A stretch of 64,000 nucleotides of DNA from Theristus sp. LFF4_11 (Eukaryota > Nematoda > Chromadorea > Monhysterida > Xyalidae): the NCBI GenBank assembly GCA_030248135.1, contig JASANC010004591.1, positions 158,952 to 222,951 on the forward strand. Direction: 5' to 3'. Under the pieces are notes generated by a model. The model made no database searches. It was not told where the DNA came from and saw nothing but the letters and a program-made list of their open reading frames with translations. The position numbers were made by a program, and so were the translations under genes. Shown here in pieces: positions 51,631 through 64,000 of this stretch. How positions within the stretch are numbered: position 1 is the first letter of the stretch; the number at the start of each line of letters is the position of its first letter.

Positions 51631-54600
51631 TGTTGTTTTTCAAATAATATTGCGGTTTTGAATGGCATGAATTTATCACTTCTGAATGTTTTTCAAATGG
51701 TTTGCATTGAAGTCTGAACATGTCAAAATCCACAAAAATTTCTTATTGTCCGACGTAAATCAAGTTTGTGTATTTAAGTAGTGAATCAAAGAAGAAATGC
51801 AGCAGCACACATTGTGTGTGCTTGTTTACTTTTGCACATTTACTTTTCGATATTCATTTTAAGCGATGGATGTGGAGGGAGGGGAAACGGGATGAAATGT
51901 ATAATCAACAGACAATTGGTTGTCAAAATCTTGCATATAGCTGTAACCAATCACAACAAGTGTATGTGTGTGTTTTGTATTCGCGAAGATAAAGTGCTTT
52001 CAAAATTGATGACGATACCAACAAAACCATTTAGCACTAGCTGCCTGAAAGCAAACAACAGAAGGTCGGACATAAGAAGAAATTTGGTGGGAGGAGTTTT
52101 CACAAAGTTGGCATCAGATGAAAAGTGTGATTCAAGTTGGCTCAAGTTACAATTGAAATTTGAAAAAAAATTAAAAAACGTTAAAACGTCAAACTAATAA
52201 TCTAATTGGCACCAACAAAACAAACGTTACTAACCAAACAAACAGCCAGCTCAGACGACTGCTGAGGGCTTCACAGGCTACCTTCAAGGTTGCTTGCAAC
52301 AAAATCTGAAGCTACTAGTTTTTCATCAGATGAAAAATAGGTTTTTGGTTAATAATGAGCAAAAATATGGACAGAGTGGCACTGGTTGGTGTTGGAAATG
52401 GATACACGTGTATGTATGTAGGTCTGTTCTCCACCAAAAATAGTTTTAGCACCATACATTGCTTTTTCCTTTCATAAAAATGCGCAAAGCCATAATACTG
52501 CGTCTGTGCAAACAGAAAATTCGAGCTAGCTGACTCACAAGCAGAAGCAGAAGCTGATATTTTTGCTTCTTACAAGTAGGAGAAACACAAACCTTGAAAC
52601 CTTGAAAAAACATTCGCTATCAAGCATCAAACACACAAACCTTGGCAAGTCCAAGTACCTATTATTATTCATATTCAACGGGTCGTAATATGTGCGTTTG
52701 CACGCACAGATAAGGAAATGTTTCACGCCTGCGCGGCAATTTGAAATCAGCAAAACTGAACGTAATCTGACGGCAAAAAGAAAAACACAAATTTGAACAT
52801 TTTTCACACAGTAAAATTAACAATTCATATTCGGACTACATTCGAGCCCCAGCGCGTTCGGTGTTCCGTTGCGCGGCTTTTTCACAAATCCATTCAACAT
52901 GAATCCGCCTGCTTTGCACGAAAAGATGATAACTGCATTCCAAAATTCAAATGCAAAGAAATCAGAGAATTGTGGAAAGGCGTATTTGATTTCGTGTGCA
53001 TACGTGAAAGTTATTGTCATAATTATTTTTCACTCAGTCATTAAAACCCAAAGTCAATGGTCATTCTGTGACATCCGTCTTGAATACGCGGCGAAACTAA
53101 AATGAAAAAATCGTATCGCTGAAAGATCACCAGACATGCTGATAAGCGTAATAACTAATTGAACAGATATGATTTTGCTCAGACTAGTAAGGCAAATCAC
53201 ATTTATGTGAATAAAAGAATAATATCTTGAAATGTTGAGAAACCCCAATAGCGCACTTGACAAATTTATGGGGTTTACAGGTTAGAAAGGTGACAAAAAG
53301 CTGCAAAGAAAAAACAGTTTTTCATAATTCTAATGCGATTTCCTTCAGTTTACCTGCATAAAACCGGTAATTTTTAAATTAGACTTGATACCATATAAAA
53401 ATAGCTGGAAAATTTTTGCCAGACGTGCAAAAACGTCATGCACATATTAAACAAAGACCCAGAAATTTATTTTCAGAACTGGGGTGCAGTTTTCTTAATT
53501 ATTTATTAGCCTTTTTATTTCTGGTGAGAAATTTATTCGAAACCAAAAACGAAATACCGCATTTCAGCTAACATCACGTTTTTACGATTTTTTTATCTGA
53601 TAAATTAGGCAAAATTTCACTGGATAAAACAGGCAAATTGAGTTTAACTGACAAATTTCGAGTCTGATAAGTATGTTATGTCAAGAAAACCTTTGAAACT
53701 CAAAAAAACATTGGAAACCGAACCAAACTCAGACAGTTTCGAGGCAATTCTTAAGACCTAAAATCCGACTGAGGTGAACATGCGACCTTGCAAAATATGA
53801 CGAAAAATATAAAAATTTCACAGCAATATTGTAATTTGCAGGCTCACAGGTCTTGAAGATAGCTGCGACAGAAAAAAAACGCTGTCTCTCAAGACAAATT
53901 TTTTCACAACCAGCATACGCAGTATATCGAATTTGAATGTAATTTTTTCAAGAGCAGACACATATTGAATCACACACACACACACCGAGAAACACGATTT
54001 TTCGTAACCTAAAACGTTGAACATTCGAAACTGGAGAAACAGCACGTAGCACGTTTTTTGCAGTAGGGTGGAAAAGCAACGCGCAAAGCGTATCCACCTG
54101 CGTATGATATTTATTTTAAAAATTGTGTGCAATTTTTGCAGTGTGTCTGTGTGTGTGTGTACCCGTGTCTATGTCGTGTGTATTGAATTTCAATTTGTGT
54201 TTTATTTGTTGCGCATTATACAATTACAGAAGTCTTCAATATAAAAACTCCAACAAAATTTTTCAAGCAAGTGAGACCGAATAAAATGAACTGACTGAAC
54301 TTTTATATTCCACATGACACACCCACTGACACCTGTGATGATGCGATGTCGTATATGCATTTCATGTCCTTTTGTTTTCAGATGTGATTTCAAAAAATTT
54401 TCGATGGGTTAAAATAACAAACAATAAAAATTCAGCCAACAGATGGTTTTGTTAAATTTTACAAATCTGAATTGTGCATGGATCTAATGCGCACAAATAA
54501 ATGCACAGAGGCTCTAGCTACAACGAAACAAAGAGCTTGAAAGCAAGCGCATGTGCGTGTGTGTGTGTCGAAAGAAAGGAACGTCTCAAATGCATGAAAT

Positions 54601-57476
54601 TCATCAAAAGACCAGAAGCGAAATAAACTAAAAATTTCAAATTATTTATCTTACGATTTTACCCGCAAGCTGCAGAAGCGGTTGCATTAGCTTATTACAT
54701 GTTACAAAGCGGGGGGTACACACTGCAATCAAAATCTACCCCCTCCCCTCCTTTAAGAAATGAGAAGGGGTAAAAGGATATTTCGAGAATATACAATGTA
54801 CATTTTACTTTTCTACACTTGTCAGTTACATTTCATTTTAGCTTTGAAAATATATCCATAATATAAATTCACGAAAGGAACATTCAAACAACGGTGCAGC
54901 ACAATAAATAATAAATGTACCAATATGGTTATCAGTTTTACATGATATACAGGGTAGTTTATTTCAAACGTATTGACAATTTCATAAACATGTATCATCA
55001 CTGTGTATGGCAAATGATTTTTTTCACGCTTGTAAATGTTATTTTTTGAAAGTTTACAAAAACAGTTCACCATACTAACGTTGAAGTTTGCATACAGTAA
55101 ACAATGGAAAACTACAAACTTGGTTGATTTAACAAACCCTGTAGACACGGCAACAGGCGCTAATAGCAGTATCACTGATTATTGCAATATAAAAAGGGGT
55201 GTCTTTTATTATAATGTGCATTTCCGTGCCAGCCTAAGCTGCAATTCACTTGGATTACTTCCGTTCCTTTGTGCGCTAAAAAGGATAACGTTAATAATCC
55301 AATATGTCATAACCGATCAGTTACACGGATTTTTGAGTATGCTTTAATTATGAAAAAATAATTTTTATTTGTTTATTATCGTGATTTTTCAACTTTGACA
55401 TGTTTGTTCGGAGGTCGGACATGAAAATTGTACTTTTAGAGTGTAGAAATGGACGAAACAAACGAAATGGGCGAAACCTGTAATTTTCTGATTTAGCAAT
55501 TTTTGTTTGTTTGTTCGGCATTAAAGGGTGATAAAAGGCGATAATTTCACGATATACTACTCACCAGGGAATCGAGAAATTCAATAACGTTTTTCGGGAA
55601 TATAATGGGGTCATAAGTGCGTGAAAACAAATAACATTGCGTTATCTTAGCTTTGATTTGTGAATGCTGATGATTTGATCTAAAATTAGAAATTCGAGTA
55701 GAGTCACGTGAAATCACATAACAAACGGGAAAAAATGCTTGAAATATACCGTACGTACATTATTCGAGCCGGTTTTGGATAAGTTGGAATGGAATGGACA
55801 AAACAAGTGTTTTCTGGAAAGCCACAACAGAAGTCATGACCTTAAATCAACTAACATTGGTGCAAAGGTCTACACAATTTGTTTGTCTTCTTCAGGTCAT
55901 AAAAATTGTTGTCGAGAACGGGTATGATAAAACTTTGTTTACAAACTGTAAAAGAAACATGTACTACATGTAATATAAGCAGTATACTAAAAACATGCCA
56001 GCTTACAACCGAAGATGTCAGCTTTCTCAAAATAAAACGGCGTGTGTGGTACATAAGTAAGTTCCTTAGATCGTTCGGTCAGATATTCTTATCTCTAAAC
56101 TTTTCACTCAGATCATGGTAAAAGTCTGCATGTACCCAGTGTTACTTTTCGAAACGTATAAGCACTTTAACACGTGTATGTAGTCGAGACAATATGGGCA
56201 TGGGAAAAAGCGCGGATACTGAATATGTTCATAGCTTGAATGCTAACATTTTAAGCCTAGTGTACTAGTAGTACAAGTAGGTGTACGTACGCACAGTGTG
56301 CATACAATGTATGCCAACCGCTTTCGAACCATATGTGCATGAGTAAATGCTAGTGGCTTGTATGCTTTCATGCATTTGCGTGGAAAGTGGGCACCCTGAA
56401 GTTTAGATTGGTTGAGCTAAAGGGCAAAACACCACAAGGGGCACTTGTATCAGGAAACCGTGGCCCTTCACGGCTGGAATTGGAATGTGCACACACAATC
56501 GTTCGCTGCTTGCATTACACTGCATGCTGATTGGTTGCATGTAGGCGTTTTTAAAATGTTGCAAAATTATTATTCTGCAGAAAGGAAATTCAGCGAATAA
56601 AAAGCTAATTTTGCAGATTTGATAAACAACGCTCGATCAATAAATTCAAAAACTCCAAAATGTAGCCAATCAATAAAATGCGACAGGCAAGCATGAAAAA
56701 AAACTAAAAAAGGTTAAAAAAGAAACAAACAGTGGGACGCAATTTTCAACTGGCGACCAAAACTATTTGATTGATTTTAATCGGCACATTGTAAGTGTAA
56801 GGAAATCCAGTTCCCAGGCCGGCCAAGCTGGGCACATAGCCGATATTCAAATGAAAGTGTTCGTCTTTGAGAATTCTCCAGGGTGCAAATTACTCGCCTT
56901 TGGACAGACAGACGATTTGGACAGTTGGATTTGAGGTCTGCTCTTCTGCATAAAACATGATAAGATTCAGGCAACGTGGTCAAAGAAAATCACAAATTGT
57001 GTGCGTTCCATTTCTTGGACAAGGACTTTTGGAACGTGATTTTCATAAATTTGTGCTCGGGTTAAATGGAAATCTTGTAAAACGCTGTTAGCACCACTGA
57101 TTCCGCAGTGTCGTTAAGCTACACGAATTTTTTTAACGCAATGTATGATGTTGGAGCATCGGACCCACATGACAAATTGAAGCATAGCTGTAGCTATGCG
57201 TCACTAAATATTGTTTCACGAAAGCTCCTTCAGTCTCGTTTACCAACTTGTCAGAATAATTTTCGTAATTTTAGCCGAACAAAAAACGCCAACGGTGATG
57301 TATAAAGCGACCAAGCAAGTTTCAAGGAAAAAAAATTCGCTCACATGTATAAGTTGCATAGCGTTCTGACACGTCCAGAGATCGTGTCGAGACCAAAATC
57401 AGTAGTCTCCCGAAAGTGGAGTTTCTGAGCAACACGAATACAGAGCTGAAGTGACCAACCAGTCCACGAGGAAGTA
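51631..57476. other. Gene-poor AT-rich interval upstream of the MARCH gene
   Basis: No exon with family resemblance or a phase-consistent chain was found. It contains short (CA)n/(TG)n tracts (near 53967-53985, 54142-54160 and 54548-54568) and scattered AT-rich sequence. Short open frames have no recognisable motifs. The MARCH promoter presumably lies in the first few hundred bases above 51630, but no box was assigned. Confidence 0.5.
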
Positions 57477-58241
57477 CAGTCTATCTCGCTAATATATGCA
57501 ACTCGCTGATTGGTCGGCTCCTCACGCTCCGCACCCCTGGGAACGGGATTCAGAAAATATCATGTTTTTTTTTGTTGTTCAGCGGTTTGTTTTCATTTTT
57601 TTTTCATGCCGAAAAAATTCTAAATCAAAAACTACAAAATTCCAAACGTTTGAATTGGTAAAAAATTAGTAAACTGAAGTTTTTTTGGTTGATTGACGGC
57701 GACGACGTCGTCGAGAATTTTTGCTTTCAAACGTACCGCTGGCCGCTGCTGCGTGTTCAAAACAAATTTAAAACAAACAAACAAAATAACAAAACTTGCT
57801 TCCAACGATTTCGACGGTTTTCATCCCGCTTTTAACAATTGATTCATTGGGTGCGCCATGTCCATTCATTGTTGTTCAAAGATTGTTCACATTGTCAATA
57901 AATACTGTCACCTGCTGCGTTCTTCTTCTCTGTGCTTCGGACACACAGTAGCGGCCAGCGGCGGCACGCTCTTTTCATGCCTAAAGGCAAAAACTAAACC
58001 AAAAACCATAGACGACGTCGTCGCAGTCAATCAACAAAAAAAGACATTTTTTTGACATTGTGACCAATGCAAATTTTTGGAATTTGGTAGTTTTTTATTT
58101 AGAATGTTTTTTCGGCATGAAATAAATGAAAACAAACCGTTGAACAATGAAAAACATGTTTTTTTCTGAATCCCGTTCCCAGGGTGCGGAGCGTGAGGAG
58201 CCGACCAATCAGCGAGTTGCATATATTAGCGTGATAGACTG
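57477..58241. mobile_element. Long-TIR MITE family 3 element, TA target
   Basis: CAGTCTATC(T/A)CGCTAATAT ends are flanked by TA. The inverted arms run about 240 bp, through CAACTCGCTGATTGGTCGG, CACGCTCCGCACCC, GGGAACGGGATTCAG and GACGACGTCGTC, before a central spacer of about 270 bp. No transposase. Confidence 0.88.
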
Positions 58242-58804
58242 TAGATACACAGAATGGGGAAATGTTGTGAATGTTCTGGTTTTGGTATAATGCAATTTTA
58301 TGCGCTCTTCTCGCAGCGTAATCTGGCGTATACATTCACTCCTGGATCAGATTGAATTTGCACCGTGTTCTGTCTGGCACGCAAAATGTTGCACAACAGC
58401 CACCATATCCATTATAAATGGCAGAGGGGACCAACCGACAACAAGAATTTAAGGCGCATTCATGAAGCAGTATTTAGTGACGCGCAGCTGTGTTAAAACA
58501 TGACTGCGCTGTCACTACATACCTGCTTCATGAATGCCCGAGCGACAGGAGGTGGAACCGAGACAAGACCTGGAATATTACGCGGGGGAGGCAGAACTAA
58601 TATTTTTTGGCTGGATACACAGTTTTATACAAGTTTATATGTGATTTATGGAACATAAAATTCTGCTGCATAACCATTTTGTAAAAAAAAATCAATTAAG
58701 AAAAAAACTACGACATATTGTACACACATGCGCTTCAACCATGTGGAAATACATTATTGTGTGCACACTGTAAAGTTTATCAGAATTTTTTTTCAGAAAA
58801 GTTT
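58242..58804. other. No gene seen between the MITE and the astacin exon 1
   Basis: Contains a pair of inverted words around 58458-58540 (GCATTCATGAAGCAG...TAGTGACG / CTGCTTCATGAATGC), forming an imperfect hairpin of about 80 bp. Otherwise unremarkable. Confidence 0.45.
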
Positions 58805-61011
58805 ATGTTTTTTAAGTTTCTTTTAGTCGTGAAATGCACGCTCTTTTATTGGCTATTCTGTTTGTTGCAGATATCCGGCGTGCTGACGGTTTTCAAGGTA
58901 AATTAAGAAGCCGGGTTTTCGTTTTCCCATATGCGGATCTTTTATTTTGCTCCCGAGACTCAATGCGCGCGTAGATAGGCAATCGGCTTCATGCATGTCC
59001 CGGAATTCAAAATTGGCAAAGTGATCCGAATCTCCTAAATCGGGCCGGGTCACTTCGGCTGTTTTTAATTACCCCACATAAAGACTGAAACTGGTGCTCT
59101 TTCCACGTCTGCAAACCCTACTGAGTCGCAGATAGAACCTAAAAATTGATAATAATGAATGTGACACCTGGTTTCCATTTTTCCATATGGTGTACTGTAA
59201 GTGGTCTTCGAAAAAAGTTCAACGTTTCTTCCCCAGTGCTTCGCAGATTTCTACCTGCGTCCGAAGAATCGCGCGTGGTCGCTGAGTGCGGACGTGCTGA
59301 CGATCTGGAATGGCACCGCCTCCGCCAACGACGCAGCGTTGCTCACAGCGATCAAGGACCCGGCCCGGGCGTGGCCAGACGGACGCGTGCCGTAAGTAGC
59401 GCCGGATCATGCACCGGATTTCGCAACAAAATCACTTTCTTTTGAAAATCCGTGCATCGGATTTTGCAACGAAAAAAGTCATTTTTTTTAAAATCCGTTC
59501 ATGGTCCGAGTTTTTTTTTCTCTTATAAGTTTGCGACCTATAGACCCGGGTCACTAAAGCGCCATTCATGGAACTTGAAGCGCGCGCGTCACTTCACGTG
59601 GCGTGACGTTCGCTACGCATTCATGGAGCAGTAACATTTTGGAAATAGTTCCACGGTAATTTTCAAGGTACACGTTCGTGAATCGTCCGAGCGCCACAGC
59701 AGAACGCCGCCAGACCATTCGGGACGCAATGTTGCACTTGATGGAAGTGGTGAACAGCAACGATCAGCGAAACTGCACACATGTTCAGTTTGTGGAAAGC
59801 GGTCAGTTGTTGAAAAGTTTTCTGTTTCTTTTTGCTTGCCGCACGAACATTGAGCATTGAGCCTCCAAAAGTGCAATTTCTGAAACGAGAGTTTATGCAG
59901 GCATCAAGGTTTTTTCTTACTTTCCACAGTGTAAACCCAGTGAATCGCTTTGAAGCTCGATTTTATGCTACATTCATTGTATCACATTGACTTTTTCAGA
60001 CCACTCATTATTTTTCAATGTCAGAGCACTTCATTTCAAAATGTTTGATCCTCAAATTTTTATAAGGGCGCCTTACACATGTGCAAGACTTTCTTTGCAG
60101 TTCACTTTCACAGATTCCGAGCCGCACCACGTGCTGATCAACATCTCGGACAATTCCCCATTCTGCTATTCGTACGTCGGTCGTCAGCCGCTCGATGAAC
60201 AACCGCAAGAAATGTTCGCTGGCCTGGCCTGCTGGGACACGCTGCCGGGCACGATCTCTGCTCGTCGAAAGTGTGTGATGGTTGTTGGTTGTTGTTGTTG
60301 GGGTTTAAAAGTGATGTTTTTGGCCAGGGCTAACCCAGGAAAGCATACAGAACGTGGTCGAATAGGGTGCCCATCGTGTTTTCTCTGTCATTAAGTGCCC
60401 ATACACCCCTCGGCGGGGTTCGATCCACCGAATGCACAGACAAGAGTCTAACGCGCTACCACCAGACCACGTGTGTGTGTGTCAGTGAAGCGAACAAACG
60501 GAAACGCGCGTTTTACGCACGTTAACGCAAGCATATGTACTTTTTTTATCAAAAAAACGTTGTGTAAAGTACAAACATGCAAGCAAAGCACACGCACTTT
60601 TACGCATGTCGCACGTCCACACAACGAATGCCAATTTTCAAATAAAAAACAATAAACGGCAGAATTTCAAAGCCACTTCATTGTTCCTCAGCATCCAGCA
60701 CGAACTACTGCACGTTCTCGGCTTCTTTCACGAGCATCAACGGCCTGACCGGGATCGATACGTTCGAGTGGTCTCGTCTAACATCCGGGTACATTCTTTT
60801 TTGCAACGATAATTTTCAGGGAATTTTCAGTCAATACACGAAAATTGAGCTTCTTCCACAGAACTACGAAAACCAGAAAGCGAACTATGAGAAGCTTAGT
60901 CTTGTGAACGTCAGCACCATGGGCACGCCATACGATTTCCTCAGCATCATGCATTACCCGTTGAAGTCAAACGCGATTGACCCGTTCGAATACACCCTTG
61001 AGCCGTTACAG
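58805..61011 (+). CDS. Astacin-family zinc metalloprotease, partial (3' exons not seen)
   Basis: Six plus-strand exons join in phase: 58805-58897, 59237-59391, 59668-59801, 60114-60270, 60692-60788 and 60862-61011 (262 codons). Exon 1 is the least sure: [20 protein letters not shown] would be a signal peptide. A short pro-region leads to WPDGRVPYTF, the usual start of a mature astacin domain. The catalytic [20 protein letters not shown] (zinc ligands H183, H187, H193; catalytic E184) and the Met-turn SIMHY (240-244) are intact, so an active protease is expected. It would be secreted and cut peptide bonds in extracellular proteins. Exon 4 starts at 60114, not at the nearer AG at 60100, because only that keeps phase 1 from exon 3. 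The C-terminal part of the catalytic domain is missing. Downstream is minisatellite, so the remaining exons lie beyond the window or the gene is truncated. Confidence 0.82.
58937..59140 (-). repeat. Dispersed repeat R1 (reverse) in astacin intron 1
   Basis: Reverse complement of the R1 consensus: TTTATTTTGCTCCCGAGACT, ATGCGCGCGTAGATAGGCA, ATTCAAAATTGGCAAAGTG, GGGCCGGGTCACTTCGG and CTGAGTCGCAGA. Confidence 0.65.
60313..60470 (-). repeat. tRNA-derived SINE in astacin intron 4
   Basis: Same head (TGGTCTGGTGGTAGCGCG, B box GGATCGAACCCC) and body (GACAGAGAAAACACGATGGG) as 48281-48450. It ends, in its own orientation, in a CCAACAACAACAACC-type tail (about 60286-60301). Antisense to the protease gene. 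Confidence 0.82.
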
Positions 61012-61257
61012 GTTCGTTTTTTTTGCATCCACAGTCGCACAAAACCAATTTTCAGGTTGTGCATTTGCATATGGTATGCTCATTGGCTTGCATATCGAGC
61101 TTTGGTTGGGCCAAAGTCCGTGAGACCAATCAGTAGTCAGCACGACTGCAAACGCTTTTCTCGTGCATTGCCATGATAAAGGTACCTACATTGTAACCTT
61201 TGAAAACCGCACCTTATAATTTACAGAGGTTTTCATTGTGCTTTTGATGCTACAAAA

Positions 61258-61818
61258 GATTCGAGGACATTTCGCACAAGGACATTTGGCACACGGACTT
61301 CTCGCACACGGACATTTCGCACAACGGACATTTCGCACACGGACATTTCGCACAAGGACATTTCGCACGACGGACATTTCGCACACGGACATTTTGCACA
61401 CAGACTTTTCGCACACGGGCATTTCGCACATGGACATTTCGTACAACGGACATTTCGCACAACGGATATTTCGCACACGGACATTTCGCACAAAGGACAT
61501 TTCGCACAAAGGACTTTTCGCACACGGACGTTTCACACAAGGACTTTTTGCACACGGACATTTCGCACACGGACATTTCGCACAACGGTCATTTGGCACA
61601 AAGGATATTTCGCACAACGGACATTTCGCAAACGGACATTTCGCACACGGACATTTCGCTCAAAGGACATTTCGCACAACGGACATTTCGCACACGGACT
61701 TTTCGCACACGGACATTTCGCACAAAGGATATTTCGCACAACGGACATTTCGCACACGGACATTTCGCACAAAGGACATTTCGCACAACGGACATTTCGC
61801 ACACGGACTTTTCGCACA
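61258..61818 (+). repeat. 15-16 bp minisatellite (GACATTTCGCACACG), array 1
   Basis: About 36 units of GACATTTCGCACACG, or of the 16-bp forms ending ACAACG or ACAAAG. The pattern yields long stop-free frames on both strands, which are artefacts of the repeat. Confidence 0.93.
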
Positions 61819-62474
61819 AACTCTCAAAACGTACATTCTAACTAGCTTTCGGGCACGTTGTTGAACAATTATTTACAGAATTCTTCAATACTCACTGACT
61901 ATCTGCTGGTTTTAAAAAGCAGACATGACGCAGAATAAATAGAATTCCGCAGACGGCCCAAATAAATGAAATGGCATAGTTGTTTTTTTATTAATTGATG
62001 TTGCTCTTGTGTTACCTTTGATTTATTTATGTCGTTGTTACTAGGGTTGCCGCGAGACGTGTCTTGTCTCGTCAATTGTCTCGTCTCGCGCGATTTTTGG
62101 CTGTCTCGTCTCGTCTCGCGGTTTTTGAAACAGCTGTCTCGTGTCTCGTCTCGTCTCGTTACCCTCTGTGTACGCTTGTCGAAGTTGTGTGAAATAAAAT
62201 GAAGTGTGTTGCGTCAATTGCGTCATGCGTGAAAAAAACAATAAATGCAACAAACGGTAGCAACGACATAAATAAAAGAAAGGTAACACAAGAACAAACC
62301 AGTTGATAAAAAACAACTACGACATTTCATTTATTTGGGCCGTCTGCGGAATTCTATTCTGCGTAATGTCTGCTTTTGAAAACCAGAAGATAGCCAGTGA
62401 CTATTGATGAATTCTGTAAATAATTGTTCAACAACGTGTTCGAAAGCTTGTTAGAATGTAAACGTTTTGAAAGT

Positions 62475-62706
62475 TTGTGCGAAATGTCCGTGTGCGAAAT
62501 GTCCGTGTGCGAAATGTCCTTTGTGCAAAAAGTCCGTATGCGAAAAGTCCGTGTGCGAAATGTCCTTTGTACGAAATGTCCTTTGTGCGAAACGTCCGTG
62601 TGCGAAATGTCCGTGTGCGAAATGTCCGTTATGCGAAATGTCCTTTGTGCGAAATGTCCGTGTGCGAAAAGTCCGTGTGCGAAAAGTCCGTTGTGCGAGA
62701 TGTGCA
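62475..62706 (-). repeat. Minisatellite array 2, inverted relative to array 1
   Basis: About 15 units reading CGAAATGTCCGTGTG on the plus strand. Confidence 0.92.
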
Positions 62707-63026
62707 AAATGTCGTAGTTGTTTTTATTAACTGGTTTGTTCTTGTGTTGCGTTTGTTTTATTTATGTCGTTGTTACCGTTTGTTGCATTTGTGTTTTTTT
62801 GACGCATGACGCAATTGACATAACACACTTTATTTTTATTCCACACAACTTCGACAAGCTTGGAGGGTAACGAGACGAGACGAGACACGAGACAGAGGGT
62901 CGCGAGACGAGACGAGACACGAGACATTGTTTCAAAAACCGCGAGACGAGACGAGACAGCCAAAAATCGCGCGAGACAAGACAAATGACGAGACGAGACA
63001 CGTTTCGCGGCAACCCTAACGACATA

Positions 63027-63497
63027 CCGTATTACCTCTATTAAACCCCCCAAAATTAACCCCCCCCCCCAAATAAACCCCCACTCTTTCGACAAGTTCC
63101 AAATAATCCCCCCCCAAAAAAAATAAACCCCCATGGGGGTTTATTAGAAACCTGTTTGAAACACATACCTAGCGAATTCAGTGGCTGAATGCAGTGACAT
63201 TGGTGAAATTGTGCTACCAAAGGCTCCCAAGGGATGAGTTATTAATTTCATTACAAAGGGCTTTTACAAAAGGAAATCTTTGTGAAAAGTATAAGTTTCT
63301 GCGAATTTCTTGCCTGCCATGCAATGTTTTTTTGGCATTTTTCAACAAAACCTCATTGCTAGAATTTGTTTGCAAATAACCCCCCCCCCCCCAAAAAAAT
63401 ACCCCCCCAAAATAACCCCATCCCCCAAAATAAACCCCCACCCCCAGAAGTCGCTGAAGAAATAAACCCCCATGGGGGTTTATTAGAGGTAATAAGG
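63027..63497 (-). mobile_element. MITE family 1 copy, TA target
   Basis: CCGTATTACCTCTATT / TAGAGGTAATAAGG ends next to TA. The flanks join to match the uninterrupted module near 62270. Confidence 0.88.
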
Positions 63498-63703
63498 TAA
63501 ATAAAACAAAGGTAACACAAGAGCAACATCAATTAATAAAAAAACAAATGCCATTTCATTTATTTGGGCCGTCTGCGGAATTCTATTCTGCGTCATGTCT
63601 GCTTTTTAAAACCAGCAGATAGTCAGTGAGTTTTGAAGAATTCTGTAAATAATTGTTCAACAACGTGCCCGAAAGCAGCTTGTTAGAATGTAAGTTTTTA
63701 TAG

Positions 63704-64000
63704 TTTGTGCGACAAGTCCATGTGCGAAATGTCCGTTGTGCGAAATGTCCTTTGTGCGAAATGTCCGTGTGCGAAATGTCCTTTGTGCGAAATGTCCTTT
63801 GTGCGAAATGTCCGTGTGCGAAGTCCGTGTGCGAAATGTCCGTTGTGCGAAATGTCCTTTGAGCGAAATGTCCGTGTGCGACATGTCCGTGTGCGAAATG
63901 TCCGTTGTGCGAAATCTCCTATGTGCCAACTGTCCTTTGTGCGAAATGTCCACTGTGCGAAATGTCCGTGTGCAAAAAGTCCTTGTGTGAAACGTCCGTG
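63704..64000 (-). repeat. Minisatellite array 3, runs off the right edge
   Basis: At least 18 units of the same 15-16 bp repeat, in the same orientation as array 2. Confidence 0.92.

Larger units (their letters stand above)
61819..63703. repeat. Inverted modular composite linking three minisatellite arrays
   Basis: A ~165-bp module (with GAATTCCGCAGACGGCCC and GAACAATTATTTACAGAATT) at 61825-61990 recurs inverted at 62310-62465 and again at 63540-63700. A GAGACGAGAC-rich module with TAGGGTTGCC ends occurs at 62042-62165 and inverted at 62870-63018. Another shared module (AACGACATAAATAAAA, TTGCGTCATGCGT) joins them. A MITE (63027-63497) splits one copy; removing it restores ACGACATAAATAAAACAAAG. 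Confidence 0.75.

Noticed and set aside
61238..61864. 208-codon open frame with periodic HGHFAQRTFRT-type peptide, and opposite-strand frames rich in C, K and P
   Set aside because: It follows the 15-16 bp minisatellite, occurs in several frames on both strands, and has no splice or start context. It is a by-product of the repeat lacking stop words.
62042..63018. A complete hAT-like element bounded by TAGGGTTGCC and GGCAACCCTA
   Set aside because: The flanks are inverted copies of each other rather than direct duplications, so these are two arms in a rearranged composite and not one clean insertion.
61258..64000. CRISPR-like repeats
   Set aside because: Units are contiguous with no unique spacers, in a eukaryotic sequence; it is a minisatellite.

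Overview
This window is animal nuclear DNA. It has spliced genes with short GT-AG introns, AT-rich intergenic DNA, and an unusually dense load of nested transposons and tandem repeats. There are no operons, rRNA genes or bacterial signals. A CPG4-like cysteine-rich secreted protein, an astacin protease and compact 100-500 bp introns suggest an ecdysozoan, possibly a nematode or a relative. That placement is inference only.

Six multi-exon gene models could be rebuilt exon by exon with matching splice phases. In order they are: (1) a DEK-like acidic chromatin protein gene, minus strand, running off the left edge (1-2509); (2) a complete 12-exon ERp57/PDIA3-type protein disulfide isomerase, minus strand (24906 to 4467, 486 aa, two WCGHC sites, C-terminal KTEL), with introns of up to 9 kb filled with mobile elements; (3) a 7-exon secreted, probably GPI-anchored CPG4-like cysteine-rich protein, plus strand (34274-36741, 341 aa); (4, 5) a tandem gene pair, plus strand (38023-41196 and 42911-45178), built from 81-bp phase-2 exons that each encode one 27-residue charged helical repeat resembling STPR repeats; (6) a MARCH-type RING-CH E3 ligase, minus strand (51630 to 47419, 521 aa), with a poly-Thr tract in its first exon and a poly-Gln tract in its last. 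A seventh gene, an astacin metalloprotease (58805 to at least 61011, plus strand), is incomplete at its 3' end.

Mobile elements dominate the rest. A short LTR retrotransposon (10238-12660, minus strand) has a gag-like frame and a primer site complementary to about 47 nt of tRNA-Lys. One of its LTRs carries a MITE, and its other LTR preserves the empty site. At least five hAT-like elements have TAGGG termini and perfect 8-bp target duplications, and a sixth hAT-like fold-back element starts CATAG. Three TA-target MITE families are present. Around 27.9-33.5 kb three elements are nested: a TA MITE, a hAT-like element, and a long-TIR element with 9-bp duplications whose core is a 142-bp satellite with an 852-bp higher-order repeat. 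The right edge (61.2-64 kb) is a set of inverted modules with 15-16 bp minisatellites.

The genes do not form a pathway. The most unusual coding feature is the tandem pair of exon-cassette repeat genes, in which one paralogue has lost one cassette. Exon models are hand-built from splice consensus, phase and family knowledge, with no transcript evidence.
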